Source: Dehalococcoidales bacterium | Lineage (GTDB): Bacteria; Chloroflexota; Dehalococcoidia; Dehalococcoidales; RBG-16-60-22 | Assembly (NCBI GenBank): GCA_030606585.1 | Contig: JAUWGD010000100.1 | Coordinates: 1 to 6,166, forward strand | Direction of reading: 5' to 3' | Length of the DNA stretch: 6,166 nt | Part shown: piece after piece, positions 4,863 through 6,166 of the stretch | Position numbering within the stretch: position 1 is the stretch's first letter | Layout: every line of letters starts with the position of its first letter | Program-made: the position numbers and the translations under genes | The notes under the pieces: generated by a model | Told to the model about the DNA's origin: nothing | Database searches by the model: none | The model's input: the letters and a program-made list of their open reading frames with translations, nothing else

Positions 4863-6140
4863 ATGATGAATAAAGTAATTATCGGCATACTGGTGCTGCT
4901 GGTGGTTTTCACGGGAGGCATCGGCTACTACTCTTACACGCTCAACCAGCAACTTGATGACCTGGGCGAGCGGTTGGCGACATTCGAAACGGAGCAGACT
5001 ACCCGTATCGATGCCGTGAGCGACGAACTGAAGAAGGAAATGGCAACTGGTCTCGGTTCGGTGGAAAATCAGCTGGGAGAGTCTCAGGCCGATATCGCCG
5101 CTATGGGTATTGAACTGGAAACAGCGAGCGACCGCATATCCGGCGTGGAAGACGAAATCGCTGGAGTCTCGACTCAGGTTGGAACTCTGGACGACCGTAT
5201 CAGCAGCGCTGAAGCCGAGATATCACGTTCCGTAATTGATACCAGTGAGTTGTATAAGAGAGTCGTGCAGGCTACGGTTCGAATTACCAACGGCGAGAGA
5301 GCGGCGGGTTCCGGGTTTATTTATGATAATGATGGCCGTGTGATTACCGCCTACCATGTGGTTAATGGGCTCTCCCCGATTTTCGTCATGTTGTATGACG
5401 GCAGGATTTCAAGGGCGACGGTTGACGGATATTGTGAATTCAGTGATGTCGCATTATTGACACTGGCGGTTAATCCGGATATCGAGCCGCTGCCGCTGGG
5501 TGATTCCAGCCTGATACAAATCGGAGAGCCGGTCATCGCCATCGGCAGTCCCGGTGATGGTGACGACCCGCTTGGTCTGAGGGACACACTGACTTCCGGT
5601 ATTGTCAGTCAGGTCAATCGATTCGTTAACATAGAAGGTAGTTATATAACCAACCTGCTCCAGTTCGATGCCGCGGTGAACTTCGGCAACTCGGGAGGCC
5701 CCCTTATCAACTCTAAGGGAGAGGTTATCGGCCTGGTGACAGCCAGGATTGACCCCCTGATTGGTGAAGGTATTTACTGGGCGGTATCTTCCAATAAAGT
5801 TAAACGGGTGGTTGAAGCCATCATCACCAACGGCTTTTTCGCTTACCCCCAGATCGGCGTGATGATAACCGACCTTACACCCCAGATGGTACAGGGGATG
5901 TCGCTGGAGACGACTAACGGGGTGCTGGTGACGGCTATTTTCCCTGACAGTCCGGCTGATGTGGCCGGTATTCAGACAGGTGATATTATCGTGGCCATTG
6001 ACAGCGTGCCGGTCAGAAATATGGACGAGCTTACCTCCTATCTGGGTGAGTACAACAGCCCGGGAGACGAGACGGTAATCGAAGTGATACGGGGCACCAC
6101 CACGCTTGAGATAACTATTGAGATAGGCGAGCGCGAATAA
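4863..6140 (+). CDS. htrA: Membrane-anchored HtrA/DegP-family serine protease with coiled-coil stalk and PDZ domain
   Basis: This 425-residue protein cleaves misfolded or damaged proteins outside the cytoplasmic membrane. Residues about 4-26 form a hydrophobic membrane anchor (KVIIGILVLLVVFTGGIG) with no evident cleavage site. Residues about 27-125 are polar, rich in Asp, Glu, Ser and Gln, with spaced Leu/Ile/Val, and look like a long coiled coil or stalk; common HtrA proteins usually have a much shorter linker. The trypsin-like domain (about 130-322) has the full triad: H165 in TAYHVVNG, D195 in FSDVALL, and S277 in NFGNSGGPL. One PDZ domain follows (about 328-422), with VLVTAIFPDSPADVAGIQTGDIIVAID at its core, written here as positions 354-380. 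The start follows AGGAG by 8 nt; the second ATG at 4866 is an equally possible start. It lies downstream of the iron and redox operon with its own candidate promoter, which suggests a shared theme of stress defence and not a direct biochemical link. Confidence 0.92.
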   Translation: MMNKVIIGILVLLVVFTGGIGYYSYTLNQQLDDLGERLATFETEQTTRIDAVSDELKKEMATGLGSVENQLGESQADIAAMGIELETASDRISGVEDEIAGVSTQVGTLDDRISSAEAEISRSVIDTSELYKRVVQATVRITNGERAAGSGFIYDNDGRVITAYHVVNGLSPIFVMLYDGRISRATVDGYCEFSDVALLTLAVNPDIEPLPLGDSSLIQIGEPVIAIGSPGDGDDPLGLRDTLTSGIVSQVNRFVNIEGSYITNLLQFDAAVNFGNSGGPLINSKGEVIGLVTARIDPLIGEGIYWAVSSNKVKRVVEAIITNGFFAYPQIGVMITDLTPQMVQGMSLETTNGVLVTAIFPDSPADVAGIQTGDIIVAIDSVPVRNMDELTSYLGEYNSPGDETVIEVIRGTTTLEITIEIGERE

Positions 6141-6166
6141 TAAACTAGTCGACCTTTCCGTACTTC

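Noticed and set aside
1..6166. CRISPR arrays, tRNA or rRNA genes, insertion sequences or phage genes
   Set aside because: I saw no regularly spaced repeats, cloverleaf-like segments, transposase motifs or terminal inverted repeats on either strand.

Overview
The window looks like a chromosomal stretch from an obligately or predominantly anaerobic bacterium. The gene set is a SufC/SufB pair with no SufD beside it, a stand-alone rubredoxin, two different ferritin-like di-iron proteins, and a PAS domain of the type normally found at the C-terminus of DUF438 proteins. Together with the moderate GC content, this is most reminiscent of Dehalococcoidia (Chloroflexota) or a similar anaerobe. The assignment is inference from gene content and protein style; there is no rRNA or other phylogenetic marker here.

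Layout: (1) Positions 1-213, minus strand: the N-terminal 71 residues of a small membrane-anchored protein of unknown function, cut by the window edge. (2) Positions 214-546: an AT-rich divergent control region. It has a strong sigma70-type promoter reading right (TTGACA, 17 nt, TATTAT), a TATAAT box reading left with a CRP/FNR-family-like dyad at the class II activator position, and a cluster of TGTGA pentamers that includes a longer imperfect dyad. (3) Positions 547-4692: six co-directional genes with small gaps or overlaps, probably one transcription unit: rubrerythrin-like di-iron protein, sufC, sufB, rubredoxin (54 aa), stand-alone PAS protein, and a 294-residue protein made of two fused ferritin-like domains. 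(4) Positions 4693-4862: a 170-nt gap with two hairpins, a coding-like but start-less open frame, and a promoter with a perfect TATAAT. (5) Positions 4863-6140: a membrane-anchored HtrA/DegP-type serine protease with an unusually long predicted coiled coil before the protease domain and one PDZ domain. The last 26 nt hold nothing I can recognise.

How the genes may work together: SufC and SufB would assemble Fe-S clusters as a minimal ATPase/scaffold complex. The rubrerythrin-like protein and the double ferritin-like protein carry complete carboxylate/His di-iron ligand sets suited to peroxide or O2 reduction, or to iron oxidation and storage. Rubredoxin is the natural electron donor for such enzymes. 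The PAS protein could sense a redox or ligand signal. The reading I favour is an iron-homeostasis, Fe-S assembly and oxidative-defence operon, followed by an independently promoted envelope quality-control protease. The most unusual items are the double ferritin with two intact di-iron sites and a Met at the bacterioferritin haem-ligand position in each half, the orphan DUF438-type PAS protein coupled to rubredoxin, and the operator-like repeats in the divergent region.
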